Source: Nonlabens ulvanivorans
Lineage (GTDB): Bacteria > Bacteroidota > Bacteroidia > Flavobacteriales > Flavobacteriaceae
Assembly: GCF_000732625.1 (NCBI RefSeq)
Contig: NZ_JPJI01000032.1
Span: 372,001 to 436,000 of the forward strand
Direction: 5' to 3'
DNA length: 64,000 nucleotides
The notes beneath the pieces were generated by a model, which was not told where the DNA came from, searched no databases, and was given only the letters and a program-made list of their open reading frames with translations. This document shows, one piece after another, positions 1-8,882 of this stretch. Each line of letters starts with the position of its first letter. The stretch's first letter is position 1. The position numbers and the translations under genes are program-made.

Positions 1-68
1 GCGTTGAGTATGAAGAAAAAGAAGGAAAAAAAGGAATGAATGCTGTAAACGTAAGAGTTGTACAGTAA
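1..68 (+). CDS. Cold-shock-like protein, C-terminal fragment
   Basis: Reading from base 3, 21 codons end at the TAA at 66-68. The tail contains EGKKGMNAVNV, which resembles the last strand of a CspA-type cold-shock RNA-binding domain, and a strong terminator follows directly. The rest of the gene is outside the window, so the family call rests on about 20 residues only. If right, the product is a small cytoplasmic RNA chaperone. Confidence 0.55.
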   Translation, partial: VEYEEKEGKKGMNAVNVRVVQ

Positions 69-91
69 TAAAGTCATATTTTTTTGTATTC

Positions 92-125
92 AAAAGCCCT
101 TTCAACTTGAAAGGGCTTTTTTATT
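92..125 (+). terminator. Rho-independent terminator
   Basis: An inverted repeat, AAAAGCCCTTTC paired with GAAAGGGCTTTT, is followed by a T run. It sits 24 bases after the stop of the cold-shock-like gene and just before the end of the convergent feo operon (stop at 142), so it may work in both directions. Confidence 0.85.
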
Positions 126-141
126 TCTATTACTGTTTTAA

Positions 142-270
142 TTAATGACAGCCGCAGTTGCCATCACCACAGCCACTCGTTTTTTTAGATGGAAATAATG
201 ATTTTCTAAATAACCAACCTAGTGCTACTAAGACGACAACTGCAACTAATATATATTGTAATAATTCCAT
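142..270 (-). CDS. FeoB-associated Cys-rich membrane protein
   Basis: This 42-residue protein has one N-terminal membrane helix (about residues 4-22) and a short cytosolic tail rich in Cys and Gly that ends CGDGNCGCH. Such proteins commonly follow feoB in Bacteroidota and are thought to help ferrous iron transport, perhaps by handling iron; their biochemical role is not established. I chose the ATG at 268-270, which overlaps the feoB stop codon by one base (TAATG). A longer reading to 348 would lie inside feoB and lacks family resemblance. It is the last gene of the feoA-feoB operon. Confidence 0.8.
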   Translation of the reverse strand: MELLQYILVAVVVLVALGWLFRKSLFPSKKTSGCGDGNCGCH

Positions 271-2381
271 TATTTGAGAATTTGATATGCTGCAAGAGCT
301 GCAAAATAAGCTATAACAGTCATAGCTGTAAATTGTATAGCTGGCCATTTCCAGCTATTAGTTTCTCTTTTTACTATAGCCAGCGTACTCATACATTGCA
401 TAGCAAATGCATAGAATAGCAATAACGATATACCACTAGCAAAATTAAATAACGGTCCGCCTAGAATAGGATTGACCTCGGCTCTCATACGGTTTTTAAT
501 CGTCTCCTCTTCATCACTTCCAACACTATAAATTGTAGCAAGTGTACCCACAAAAACCTCTCTTGCAGCAAATGAGCTTACAATAGCGATACCTATTTTC
601 CAATCATAACCTAGTGGTCTTACTGCCGGCTCTATCCCTTTACCTATATAGCCTATAAAACTGTGCTCTAACTGTTGTGATGCTATCTTATTAGTCAATT
701 CTTCTTCTGATAAATTCTGACTTGCATATTGCTCTTTAACAATCTCTTCTGCATTAGTAAACTGCTCACCGATTCCATGACTAGCTAGCAACCATAAAAT
801 CACTGATATTGCCATAATTATCTTACCTGCACCTAATACAAAACTCTTCGTTTTTTCAAGAACTGTGATACCCACATTTTTTAACATGGGCAACTTATAG
901 GCAGGCATTTCCATTACAAAAAAGGCTTTGCGCTTGATAGGTAATATCTTATTAAGCACCCAAGCAGAGAATATTGCTGCTCCAAATCCTAACATATATA
1001 ATAACATCAAGGTTAACCCTTGCATATTGAAAATCCACCAAACTTCTTGCTCTGGTATTACTAAGGCTATAATTATTAAATAAACCGGTAATCTTGCAGA
1101 ACATGTAGTAAAAGGGACAACTAGGATGGTAATTAAACGTTCTTTCCAGTCCTCTATATTACGTGTTGCCATAACTGCAGGTATGGCACAAGCAGTACCA
1201 GATACCAATGGTACGACACTCTTACCACTCAAGCCAAATTTTTTCATAATGTGATCCATAAGGAACACTACCCTACTCATATAACCACTCTCTTCAAGGA
1301 TGGCAATGAATAAAAACAAAAAGGCTATTTGAGGAATGAATATGACGATACCGCCAAGTCCTGGAATGATTCCTTCAGATATTAAATCAGTAAAAGGACC
1401 TTCAGGAAGCGATGTTTGCGCCCATGAACTTGCTTTTGCAAAAAAGGTATCTATCCAGTCCATAGGATAGGTAGACCAATCATAGATCGCTTGAAATATC
1501 AGTAGTAATATCACAAAGAAAATAAGATAACCCCATACTTTATGAAGTAAAACTCTATCTAATCTAGTCCTTAAATCTTTTGCTTGCGATTTATCTACAT
1601 TCAATACCTTAGTCAATAGACTATTGATAAACTGGTATCTGACGACTGTTTCCTTGTGTTGCATTTTTTTTAAGTCACTTTCAGACTTAACAGCAAATGA
1701 ACTCGATTTTAAATCTTCTAAATCCCTATTCCTATCTATTTTACCAAAATTTACATCTTGAGTAATCACCAACCATAACTTATATATTGACTGTTTAGGA
1801 TAGGCTTTTCTTAAAGTTTCAAAATATTCTGGATCTATAGTAGAGGCGTTTACACAAGGTACAGATTTCAGGTTTTTATATTCTGAAATAGCTTTTTTAA
1901 GGTCATCGACACCTATATTTTTTCTAGCACTCACTAACACTACACGAGTATTGAGTTCTTGCTCCATTAATTCTATATCTAGAGAAATAGCCTTGCGTTG
2001 CATGCGATCAGCCATATTAATAACTAATATGGTAGGTATTTCTAGATCTTTAATCTGTGTAAACAGAAGCAAATTACGTTTAAGATTCTCAATATCAGAA
2101 ACTACCACAGCAACATCTGGATAGTCTTTTGAGTTTTTGTTGAGCAACGTCTCAACGACGACACTTTCATCTAGACTAGAGGTATTGAGACTGTAAGTAC
2201 CAGGTAAATCTAGTATATGAGCTTTTAAACTGCGATCTAGTTTACAAATCCCTTCTTTTTTCTCTACAGTAATACCTGGATAGTTTCCTACCTTTTGGTT
2301 TAAACCAGTAAGTCTGTTAAAAAGGGATGTTTTTCCTGTGTTAGGATTACCTATAAGTGAAACATTAATCGATTTACCCAT
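270..2381 (-). CDS. feoB: Ferrous iron transport protein B
   Basis: FeoB is the inner-membrane Fe(II) transporter with a cytosolic GTPase domain. The 703-residue product has the G1 loop GNPNTGKT at residues 11-18, the DLPG switch II motif near 58-61 and an NMAD base-recognition motif near 122. These are followed by a helical spacer and about ten membrane segments from near residue 280, including the gate region with CAIPAVMATR. The length is normal for the family. It overlaps feoA by 8 bp and is followed by the small Cys-rich gene, forming a compact iron-uptake operon. Confidence 0.97.
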   Translation of the reverse strand: MGKSINVSLIGNPNTGKTSLFNRLTGLNQKVGNYPGITVEKKEGICKLDRSLKAHILDLPGTYSLNTSSLDESVVVETLLNKNSKDYPDVAVVVSDIENLKRNLLLFTQIKDLEIPTILVINMADRMQRKAISLDIELMEQELNTRVVLVSARKNIGVDDLKKAISEYKNLKSVPCVNASTIDPEYFETLRKAYPKQSIYKLWLVITQDVNFGKIDRNRDLEDLKSSSFAVKSESDLKKMQHKETVVRYQFINSLLTKVLNVDKSQAKDLRTRLDRVLLHKVWGYLIFFVILLLIFQAIYDWSTYPMDWIDTFFAKASSWAQTSLPEGPFTDLISEGIIPGLGGIVIFIPQIAFLFLFIAILEESGYMSRVVFLMDHIMKKFGLSGKSVVPLVSGTACAIPAVMATRNIEDWKERLITILVVPFTTCSARLPVYLIIIALVIPEQEVWWIFNMQGLTLMLLYMLGFGAAIFSAWVLNKILPIKRKAFFVMEMPAYKLPMLKNVGITVLEKTKSFVLGAGKIIMAISVILWLLASHGIGEQFTNAEEIVKEQYASQNLSEEELTNKIASQQLEHSFIGYIGKGIEPAVRPLGYDWKIGIAIVSSFAAREVFVGTLATIYSVGSDEEETIKNRMRAEVNPILGGPLFNFASGISLLLFYAFAMQCMSTLAIVKRETNSWKWPAIQFTAMTVIAYFAALAAYQILK

Positions 2382-2604
2382 GACGTTTCACTATTATTTG
2401 CTGAGCAGTTTCACGCCTTATAGCCAGATAAGTACCATTTATATTAAGATAAATTGGATCTTGAAAAGGAGCACTTTCCATCATCATCACTACATTACCC
2501 GGTAAGCAACCCATTTCAAGGAGTTTAAGAGGTACCTGTTCCTCATTAAAGGAAACGATTGTGGCTTGTTCGCCACGTTTTAGATGTGCTATAGTATCGC
2601 TCAA
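2374..2604 (-). CDS. feoA: Ferrous iron transport protein A (FeoA)
   Basis: This 76-residue protein is a single FeoA SH3-like domain, showing the LKRGEQATI start and the LLEMGCLPG turn. FeoA is a small cytosolic partner needed for FeoB-dependent Fe(II) uptake. The start is TTG at 2602-2604: no ATG exists upstream in a sensible position, and the next Met lies inside the domain. A -7 promoter element about 25 bases upstream supports this start. It is the first gene of the feo operon and overlaps feoB by 8 bp. Confidence 0.93.
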   Translation of the reverse strand: MSDTIAHLKRGEQATIVSFNEEQVPLKLLEMGCLPGNVVMMMESAPFQDPIYLNINGTYLAIRRETAQQIIVKRHG

Positions 2605-2631
2605 AGCTTATTTAGAATAAATTTGAATAAG

Positions 2632-2639
2632 CAAAAGTA
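2632..2639 (-). promoter_or_regulatory. Promoter -7 element of the feo operon
   Basis: On the minus strand this reads TACTTTTG, an exact match to the Bacteroidota -7 consensus TAnnTTTG. It would start transcription near 2627, giving a leader of about 23 bases before the TTG start of feoA. I see no convincing -33 element and no Fur-box-like palindrome. Confidence 0.6.
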
Positions 2640-2716
2640 AGTTAAGAAGTAGGAATGAAAAAATTTAGAATCCTAAACTTTTGTTGTCGTCAAAAGAACA
2701 TTTATACTTAGGTAAA

Positions 2717-3868
2717 TTATTTTAATCTATTAATCATGATTTCAAAAGTGGTTCCCTTATCCTTTTTACTCTCTGAAACCCTAATCGTGCCTTTATGATA
2801 ATCTCTTATAATACGATGCGCTAGAGACAGACCTAATCCCCAACCTCTCTTTTTAGTCGTAAATCCTGGAGTAAAAACTTGATTCCATTGATTTTTAGGA
2901 ATACCCTTTCCTGTATCAGTAACCGTTATAAAAACCTTATGAGCATCTGCACGCAGATAAACTTTTATAGCTCCTTTACCTTTCATGGCATCAATACCAT
3001 TTTTTATTAAATTCTCAATAACCCAAGCATATAGTTGCTCATTAAGTTTTACCATAATCGGTTGACTAGGTAAATCAACGTCAAAAACTACCAATTTTGA
3101 GCTGCGTGAAGAAATATAATGAACAGCTTTATCTGTCTGATCTACTATATCCATTTCAGACAATGTAGGGATCGAACCTATTTTAGAAAATCGCTCTGTA
3201 ATGGTTTGCAACCTGACGATATCTTTTTCCATTTCAGCTACATAACTAGGGTCGACATCAGTGTCTTTAAGTAATGTGGTCCAACCTACTAATGATGATA
3301 GCGGTGTTCCTATCTGGTGAGCACTTTCCTTAGCCATACCGGCCCAGAGTTTATTTTGCTCACTTGCTTTTGTAGAGCGATAGAAAAACCAAATAACCGC
3401 ACCGAACAGCACCAATATCAACAACAAAGCCATTGGGAAATACTTCATTTTAGTAATTATAGGACTTTCACCATAGTAAATAGTTTGAAAAGGCGCGCCA
3501 TCATAGTTAATACGAATCGGCTCATTTTCAGAAGCATACTCTGCAATTAAAGATCTTAATTTTATAGTATCGTTCATGATATGCTCTGGTAAATTACGAG
3601 CCTTCATATCGCCCTTATAATTTACCTCTATCATAGGAATTGTCGTGGTGTTTTCTGTCACGGTAGACCCAAGATTTCCCATTTCGGCCTCTAAAGATTG
3701 ATTGACTAAATCATCAATGGCAATCTCGTATTCTTTCATGTTCTTTTGCTCACTTTCTTTGAGTTGTTGAAAAAACTCATACGTATTCCAAAGAATAAGA
3801 GCTGTGATTATCATTGCAAAGGCTATGATCACCCATCTCAACACATTACGGTTTGCTGTAAAATTCAT
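2717..3868 (-). CDS. Membrane sensor histidine kinase
   Basis: This 383-residue kinase has a membrane helix at about 11-30, a periplasmic sensor region to about 142, and a second helix at about 144-163. The dimerisation/phosphoacceptor domain follows with His184 in the atypical H-box SAHQIGTPLSSL. The ATPase domain has an N-box (NLIKNGIDAM), DTGKGI and GWGLGLSL. Kinases with HQIGTP in place of HEIRNP are common in Bacteroidota. No response regulator is adjacent, so the partner and signal are unknown. It is a single gene divergent from the flavin reductase. Confidence 0.9.
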   Translation of the reverse strand: MNFTANRNVLRWVIIAFAMIITALILWNTYEFFQQLKESEQKNMKEYEIAIDDLVNQSLEAEMGNLGSTVTENTTTIPMIEVNYKGDMKARNLPEHIMNDTIKLRSLIAEYASENEPIRINYDGAPFQTIYYGESPIITKMKYFPMALLLILVLFGAVIWFFYRSTKASEQNKLWAGMAKESAHQIGTPLSSLVGWTTLLKDTDVDPSYVAEMEKDIVRLQTITERFSKIGSIPTLSEMDIVDQTDKAVHYISSRSSKLVVFDVDLPSQPIMVKLNEQLYAWVIENLIKNGIDAMKGKGAIKVYLRADAHKVFITVTDTGKGIPKNQWNQVFTPGFTTKKRGWGLGLSLAHRIIRDYHKGTIRVSESKKDKGTTFEIMINRLK

Positions 3869-4019
3869 GAAAGCTTTTAAGAAATTTAAATATAGTATAA
3901 TAAGTCAAACGCGCTTAACATGGTTTTATGATATCAAGGAAAAGGTCTTGTTTAATTCTTATTTCTACTTTACATAAACGCTTTAAAATCCATACCTTTA
4001 CCATCCTTAAAAAATCACG

Positions 4020-4871
4020 GTGAAACTAGATCCAAAAGATACAAAAACAGCTCATTTACACAGCGTTATGCTGGGCGCGGTACAACCTCGACCTATCGCA
4101 TTTGCGAGTACAATTGATGAGGATGGTAATGTAAACTTATCGCCTTATTCTTTTTTCAACGTTTTTAGCGCAAATCCACCTATCATGATTTTTTCACCTG
4201 CACGTCGGGTAAGAGATAATTCTATAAAGCATACGTTAATTAATGCTAGAGCAACAGGTGAGGTCGTTATCAATATAGTAAACTATGATATAGTACAACA
4301 AATGTCGTTGAGTAGTACTGAGTACGGTGCTGATGTTGATGAATTTGTAAAATCTGGCTTAACTGCAGTAGCATCAGACATGATTGCACCACCTCGAGTT
4401 GCAGAAAGTCCTGTTCAATTTGAATGTAAAGTAAAAGAAATTGTAGAGCTAGGACAGGAAGGTGGCGCTGGTAATTTGATTATATGCGAGGTAGTCATGG
4501 TTCACGTTAATGATGAGGTCCTAGATGAAGATGGTAAGATAGACCAAGTTAAAATCGACACGGTTGCCCGTATGGGTGGCAACTGGTATTGCCGTTCTAA
4601 AGACGCGATGTTTGAAGTACCTAAACCATTGGCAACGCTAGGTGTAGGTGTTGACGCACTACCTGATCACGCAAGAAATAGTACCATACTCACAGGTAAC
4701 GATTTAGGAAAATTAGGGAATATTGAGGCTATACCAGATAGAGAATCTGTTATCGCTTACGCGAAAGCGGAAAAATTATCAATTTTAGATAATAAAGAAA
4801 AACATATACGTGCGCAAGAGTTGATCCTAGAAGGCAACATAATCGACGCATGGAAAATTATATTATTATAA
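4020..4871 (+). CDS. Flavin reductase family protein
   Basis: The 283-residue product has an FMN-binding split-barrel (flavin reductase-like) domain over about residues 5-190, seen in HSVMLGAVQPRPIAFAST and the NLSPYSFFN segment. Such proteins bind FMN and reduce it or act as small oxidoreductases; the physiological substrate here is unknown. The start is GTG at 4020-4022. One base separates it from the DUF3127 gene, and an acetyltransferase follows, so the three are probably cotranscribed up to the terminator at 5723. A one-mismatch copy of the genome palindrome lies inside the gene at 4754-4769. Confidence 0.85.
   Translation: MKLDPKDTKTAHLHSVMLGAVQPRPIAFASTIDEDGNVNLSPYSFFNVFSANPPIMIFSPARRVRDNSIKHTLINARATGEVVINIVNYDIVQQMSLSSTEYGADVDEFVKSGLTAVASDMIAPPRVAESPVQFECKVKEIVELGQEGGAGNLIICEVVMVHVNDEVLDEDGKIDQVKIDTVARMGGNWYCRSKDAMFEVPKPLATLGVGVDALPDHARNSTILTGNDLGKLGNIEAIPDRESVIAYAKAEKLSILDNKEKHIRAQELILEGNIIDAWKIILL
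4754..4769. repeat. Palindromic repeat, variant copy (in CDS)
   Basis: The sequence CGCTTACGCGAAAGCG differs at one position from the 16-bp palindrome CGCTTTCGCGAAAGCG. It lies in frame in the flavin reductase gene and encodes AYAKA, the same frame in which other copies encode AFAKA. Confidence 0.7.
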
Positions 4872-4872
4872 C

Positions 4873-5247
4873 ATGGAAGTACAAGGAAAAATTAAAGTAA
4901 TAGGTGAAACCAAATCTTTTGGTGCTAGTGGATTTCAAAAACGTGAACTAGTTATCACTACTGAAGAACAATATCCACAGCATTTAATGTTAGAATTTGT
5001 TCAAGATAAAACTAGCTTATTAGATAGTTTTCAAGTAGGTGAACCAGTAAAAGTAGGTATCAACTTGAGAGGTCGTGAATGGCAAAGCCCACAAGGAGAG
5101 ATTAAATATTTTAACTCTATTGTAGGATGGAGAATAGAACGTGTAGGAGCTACTCCAGCTGCACCATCACAGGAAATACCGCCGTTTGATGAATTTGATC
5201 CTATTTCAAATTCAAAAAATGAAGATCACGACGACCTACCTTTTTAA
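4873..5247 (+). CDS. DUF3127 domain-containing protein
   Basis: This is a 124-residue cytoplasmic protein with one DUF3127 domain over residues 1-95, a family found mainly in Bacteroidota. The beginning, MEVQGKIKVIGETKSFG, and the later GWRIERV are typical. An OB-like fold related to single-strand DNA-binding proteins has been suggested for the family, but no function is established. The tail is acidic and ends EDHDDLPF, similar in style to SSB tails that recruit partner proteins. It sits between the flavin reductase (1-base gap) and an acetyltransferase (11-base gap). Confidence 0.85.
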   Translation: MEVQGKIKVIGETKSFGASGFQKRELVITTEEQYPQHLMLEFVQDKTSLLDSFQVGEPVKVGINLRGREWQSPQGEIKYFNSIVGWRIERVGATPAAPSQEIPPFDEFDPISNSKNEDHDDLPF

Positions 5248-5258
5248 AAAAAAGACAA

Positions 5259-5711
5259 ATGAGATTAGTAAGAACTGATTCTCATAATATCGATTTTAAA
5301 AAGTTAGTTGAAGAATTAGATGCATATCTAGCTATTACTGATGGTGAAGAACATGAATTCTATGACCAGTTTAATAAATTAAACCATATTAAACATGTCG
5401 TTCTCTGTTATTACAGGGATTCTATTCTAGCCGGTTGTGGAGCGATTAAAGAATATGATTCTCAAACCGTAGAGGTTAAAAGAATGTATACAGTCACCGG
5501 TTTCCGTAATATGGGAGTTGCATCTAGTATTTTAAAAGAATTAGAACAATGGACTAAAGAACTGTCCTACAATAGATGTATTTTAGAAACAGGCACACGT
5601 CAGCTGGAAGCTATTGGTTTATATAAAAGTAATGGTTATCAAATTATTGATAATTATGAACTTTATAGAGATGCATTAAACAGTTTATGCTTTGAAAAAA
5701 GAATCAGCTAA
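5259..5711 (+). CDS. GNAT family N-acetyltransferase
   Basis: The 150-residue protein fits the GNAT fold. The acetyl-CoA binding region is at about residues 70-100, where VKRMYTVTGFRNMGVASSIL supplies the beta4 strand and the pyrophosphate-binding loop (the usual RGxGxG/A appears as FRNMGVA). GNAT enzymes transfer an acetyl group from acetyl-CoA to amines; the acceptor cannot be told. It is the third gene of the flavin reductase operon and is followed by a strong terminator. Confidence 0.88.
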   Translation: MRLVRTDSHNIDFKKLVEELDAYLAITDGEEHEFYDQFNKLNHIKHVVLCYYRDSILAGCGAIKEYDSQTVEVKRMYTVTGFRNMGVASSILKELEQWTKELSYNRCILETGTRQLEAIGLYKSNGYQIIDNYELYRDALNSLCFEKRIS

Positions 5712-5722
5712 CTCTATAAATT

Positions 5723-5757
5723 AAAAAATCCCAACCATTACAGTTGGGATTTTCTTT
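5723..5757 (+). terminator. Rho-independent terminator
   Basis: The stem AAAATCCCAAC (5725-5735) pairs with GTTGGGATTTT (5743-5753) around a 7-base loop, with T-rich sequence after it. It closes the flavin reductase/DUF3127/GNAT operon. Confidence 0.9.
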
Positions 5758-5875
5758 CTTAATAGGTTAGCCTTCAAACAAACTCAAAAAAAGCAATGAT
5801 GAAATAAATTAGATAAGAAGGCTTCTCAAAGATTAACATTTTTATCTCAAATTGCAAACTTAATCGTCTAAAATC

Positions 5876-6520
5876 GTGCAAACTCTAGATCATAATCTCA
5901 TTTTTCCGCATCCTAGCAGTGCTCCAGACCATGGCTTACTTGCTATAGGTGGCGATTTAAGTGTAGAAAGACTACTACTGGCATATCAGTCAGGCATTTT
6001 TCCATGGTATAGCGATGGTGACCCTATTTGCTGGTGGAGCCCTGATCCTAGAATGGTATTTGATCTACAAAGTGACGAACCTATGAGAGTCACAAAGTCA
6101 TTAAAACAAAGTCAACGCAACAAAGGTTATATAATTAAAGAAAATACTTGCTTTACAGAAGTGATGCGTCATTGTGCACTAGTAAAGCGTCAGGATGAAG
6201 CTGGAACCTGGATAAATGATGATTTTATAAGTTCATACTCAAGATTACATGAATTAGGTCATGCAAAAAGTATTGAGGTTTTTAAAGAGGACGTATTAGT
6301 AGGAGGTTTATATGGAATTGATTTACCTGAAAAAAAGATTTTTTGTGGAGAATCTATGTTTACTCTAGCAACTGATGCTAGTAAGATTGCTCTATTACAT
6401 TTAGTGAAATCCCTTAAATCTAAAGACTACCATTTCATCGATGCACAGCTATATAATGATCATTTACACAGTTTAGGCGCTATTGAAATAGATCGCGAAG
6501 TTTTTTTAAGCTATTTATAA
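5876..6520 (+). CDS. aat: Leucyl/phenylalanyl-tRNA--protein transferase
   Basis: Aat transfers Leu or Phe from aminoacyl-tRNA to the N-terminus of proteins that begin with Arg or Lys, marking them for ClpAP degradation by the N-end rule. The 214-residue sequence shows the family signatures GLLAIGGDLS, SGIFPWY and WWSPDPRMVF near the N-terminus and GGLYGI with FCGESMF in the second half. The start is GTG at 5876-5878, which gives the normal N-terminus. Its last 6 bases overlap the end of the convergent DUF2490 gene. Confidence 0.95.
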   Translation: MQTLDHNLIFPHPSSAPDHGLLAIGGDLSVERLLLAYQSGIFPWYSDGDPICWWSPDPRMVFDLQSDEPMRVTKSLKQSQRNKGYIIKENTCFTEVMRHCALVKRQDEAGTWINDDFISSYSRLHELGHAKSIEVFKEDVLVGGLYGIDLPEKKIFCGESMFTLATDASKIALLHLVKSLKSKDYHFIDAQLYNDHLHSLGAIEIDREVFLSYL

Positions 6521-7177
6521 AGAATAAAAAACACCCAAGTTTATAAATAAAGAGCGATTTATAAGGTTAGTATAATTTTCCCAGCGATATTCATTTACCA
6601 ACTGTAATTTTATATTATTACTCAGTGCTCTACCTAGGCCTATAGCTACTCTTTGATCATATCCTGGCTTTTCATTTGCCTGTGCAATAAAAATGGTCTC
6701 TATGCTAGATGTTAAGTAAAATTCGGTCGCATCAACGGTTGCACCATTTAGCGGGAAGGATCCAGAAAGTCGATAGCGCCATCGGTAAGTTAGATTTTCG
6801 CCTCTAATGCGTTGATCCCACCGCAAACGATGAGCGATTTTTAGATTATTATATTTCCGTGCATAGACAAACTGCTCTGTAAATCTAAGTTCTTCAGGAC
6901 GTTGATCATCAAAAAGCTCTCGATACATCACGCCCATTCCTATCTGTGAATAGAAACCTACTTCATAGCTGGCAAATTGCACAGCTTGAACATGTAAGGC
7001 GTTCCATCCATTATTAACAACACTACGATGTTCTAAGGCACTATTAAATTTCCACCTACCACTATTATCCCAGCGCACATTTATTGATGGTTGTACAATA
7101 TAATTATTTACAACTTGAGCTGTTGAGATTAACGGCATGAACAAAAAGGCAAAAATCCTAAAATAGTATGAAGTCAT
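6515..7177 (-). CDS. DUF2490 outer-membrane-like protein
   Basis: This 220-residue protein has a signal peptide ending near residue 20 (LISTAQ) and a run of alternating aromatic/polar strands typical of a small beta-barrel. It matches the DUF2490 pattern seen in Bacteroidota (RWDNSGRWKFNSALEHR early, LQLVNEYRW late). It is presumably in the outer membrane; the function is unknown. It overlaps the preceding gene by 20 bp and is the last of a three-gene operon led by tag. Confidence 0.75.
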   Translation of the reverse strand: MTSYYFRIFAFLFMPLISTAQVVNNYIVQPSINVRWDNSGRWKFNSALEHRSVVNNGWNALHVQAVQFASYEVGFYSQIGMGVMYRELFDDQRPEELRFTEQFVYARKYNNLKIAHRLRWDQRIRGENLTYRWRYRLSGSFPLNGATVDATEFYLTSSIETIFIAQANEKPGYDQRVAIGLGRALSNNIKLQLVNEYRWENYTNLINRSLFINLGVFYSL

Positions 7178-7748
7178 ATTTTAGTTTTTTTACTGCGCGT
7201 TGCTTTAGTAATATTCCTTCTTTACTGAAAAGTAATTCTTTACGGTAGATTTTATCATTTTCTTTAAAAGCAACAATCAATTCAAAATTATCAAAATCAT
7301 CATTTTCTAATCGATTAGATATAAGCAAGGCGTCTTGATCATCTATGACGTACTGTTTTTGAATTTTTTCAACTTTAAAACGAGTTGATATTCCCTTAAG
7401 TTTATCAGTAATTATGGTGAATATGCTAGACTCTATTTGTCTTTTTTTAATAAGCACCTCTATATCAATTACATTACCTTTTTGATCACACTCTACACTA
7501 TATCTGTAACCACTTAGTTTGTATTTAGCTTCATAGGTAATTAAAGAGCCATCTGTTTCTTTATAATATTTAATCTTCCTGCGCGCCTTACTAATGGTGT
7601 AAATGAGGTTTCTCGCATCTGCCGGAAAATCGTCAATATCAATTCGTTCCTCTTGCTCAATTTTATAATTATCATCTTGTTGAGCTATTGTAAATTCCGC
7701 TTTCGCGAAAGCGAATACTAAAAAGAGTATAATTTTATACCTCATCAT
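7158..7748 (-). CDS. Hypothetical secreted/periplasmic protein
   Basis: I do not recognise a family in this 196-residue protein. A signal peptide is clear: KIILFLVFAFAKAEFTIAQ, with cleavage likely near residue 22. The mature part is charged, with a PepSY-like feel (KYKLSGYRYSVECDQKGNVIDIEV), and has no membrane helices. The hydrophobic-to-cleavage region is encoded by a copy of the genome palindrome (7698-7713), giving AFAKA. It overlaps tag by 14 bp and the DUF2490 gene by 20 bp, so it is translationally linked to both. Confidence 0.7.
   Translation of the reverse strand: MMRYKIILFLVFAFAKAEFTIAQQDDNYKIEQEERIDIDDFPADARNLIYTISKARRKIKYYKETDGSLITYEAKYKLSGYRYSVECDQKGNVIDIEVLIKKRQIESSIFTIITDKLKGISTRFKVEKIQKQYVIDDQDALLISNRLENDDFDNFELIVAFKENDKIYRKELLFSKEGILLKQRAVKKLKYDFILF
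7698..7713. repeat. Palindromic repeat CGCTTTCGCGAAAGCG (in CDS)
   Basis: Exact copy of the 16-bp palindrome. On the minus strand it is read as AFAKA within the signal peptide of the 196-residue secreted protein. Confidence 0.9.
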
Positions 7749-8298
7749 ATCGATGACAATTTATCTCGTGATCATTTACCATTCCTGTAGCCTGCATAAA
7801 TGCGTACATAATTGTAGAACCTACAAATTTAAAACCTCTCTTTTTTAAATCTTTGGAGATCTGGTCAGAAAGTGCCGTGTTTGCCGGTGCAGTCTTGTAA
7901 TCTAAAACTTGATTTTTAATAGGCTTACCATCAACATAATTCCATATGTATTGAGAAAAACTACCAAATTCTTTTTGAATCTCCATAAAAAGTTGAGCGT
8001 TAGTAATTATAGATTTGATTTTCAATTTATTGCGGATAACCCCAGCATTCTTTAATAATTCATCCTGCTTATTCTGATTATAGTTTGCAATTTTTTGAAC
8101 ATCAAATTGATCTAATGCATCATAGTAATTTGCACGCTTTTTTAAGATAGTAATCCAACTCAAGCCAGCTTGCATAGTTTCGAGAATAAGAAACTCAAAA
8201 AGTGTCTGATCATCATATACTGGTTTTCCCCATTCCAGATCATGATATGCTTCATATAAGTCATCTCCTAAACACCAGCCACATCTATGTTTTTCCAT
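7735..8298 (-). CDS. tag: DNA-3-methyladenine glycosylase I
   Basis: Tag removes 3-methyladenine from alkylated DNA as the first step of base excision repair. The 187-residue sequence is standard: RCGWCLGDDLYEAYHDLEWG at the N-terminus, ETMQAGLSW in the middle and MVNDHEINCHRY at the end. Cys6 and His19, with the His and Cys of the C-terminal DHEINC segment, match the family's zinc-binding residues. It is the first gene of an operon with two exported proteins of unknown function and has its own promoter at 8331-8338. Confidence 0.96.
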   Translation of the reverse strand: MEKHRCGWCLGDDLYEAYHDLEWGKPVYDDQTLFEFLILETMQAGLSWITILKKRANYYDALDQFDVQKIANYNQNKQDELLKNAGVIRNKLKIKSIITNAQLFMEIQKEFGSFSQYIWNYVDGKPIKNQVLDYKTAPANTALSDQISKDLKKRGFKFVGSTIMYAFMQATGMVNDHEINCHRYDEV

Positions 8299-8330
8299 GC
8301 ATCTAATTTAAGAACACTATAGGCATCGAG

Positions 8331-8338
8331 CAAATCTA
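8331..8338 (-). promoter_or_regulatory. Promoter -7 element of the tag operon
   Basis: On the minus strand this is TAGATTTG, an exact match to TAnnTTTG. It predicts a transcript starting near 8326 with a leader of about 28 bases before the tag ATG at 8296-8298. Confidence 0.55.
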
Positions 8339-8384
8339 CTTACATTAGAATCACTTTATTTTTTGTGTTTTACCTTTAGCAACT

Positions 8385-8882
8385 ATGAAAAAAACACTTC
8401 TACTCTTAACCGTTATTATACTTTCTTCTTGCGGTTCTCAAAAAAATATTGGTACTGACCTGTTAGATAGAACAATAGACGACTGGCACGATGCGGCTAC
8501 TACGGCCAGCTATGAAGATTATTTTAGTTTAATGACCAGTGATGCTGTTTTTATTGGAACTGACGCAACTGAAAACTGGCAACTACAAGAGTTTAAAACT
8601 TTTTCAAAACCGTATTTTGACAAAGGCAAGGCTTGGTCTTTTACACCTCTGGAACGTCACATTTATCAACACAATGGTGTGATTTATTTTGACGAATTAT
8701 TAGATACTCAAATGGGAATATGCCGTGGTAGCGGAATTTTAAAAAAGGAAAATGGAGTTTACAAAATTGCACATTATGTCCTTTCTATAGCAGTACCTAA
8801 TGAAAATGTAGCTTCACTTACAGAGCTTAAAAAACAATGGGATAATAATTACAAAAAAGAATTATTAAAAAAGAATTATTAA
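8385..8882 (+). CDS. Lipoprotein with NTF2/SnoaL-like domain
   Basis: The 165-residue protein begins with a lipoprotein signal (LTVIILSSCGS, lipobox Cys16). The mature part looks like a SnoaL/NTF2-like (DUF4440-type) cone fold: TIDDWHDAATTASYEDYFSL followed by a strand-rich half with FTPLERHIYQHNGVIYFDE. These domains bind small molecules or act as structural modules, and no catalytic role can be assigned. Its 3' end and stop codon lie inside a 14-bp tandem repeat (8853-8889). It is a single gene divergent from tag. Confidence 0.75.
   Translation: MKKTLLLLTVIILSSCGSQKNIGTDLLDRTIDDWHDAATTASYEDYFSLMTSDAVFIGTDATENWQLQEFKTFSKPYFDKGKAWSFTPLERHIYQHNGVIYFDELLDTQMGICRGSGILKKENGVYKIAHYVLSIAVPNENVASLTELKKQWDNNYKKELLKKNY

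Noticed and set aside
142-348. A 68-residue reading of the small Cys-rich gene
   Set aside because: The extra 26 residues lie inside feoB. The ATG at 268-270 overlaps the feoB stop and gives the normal short family member.
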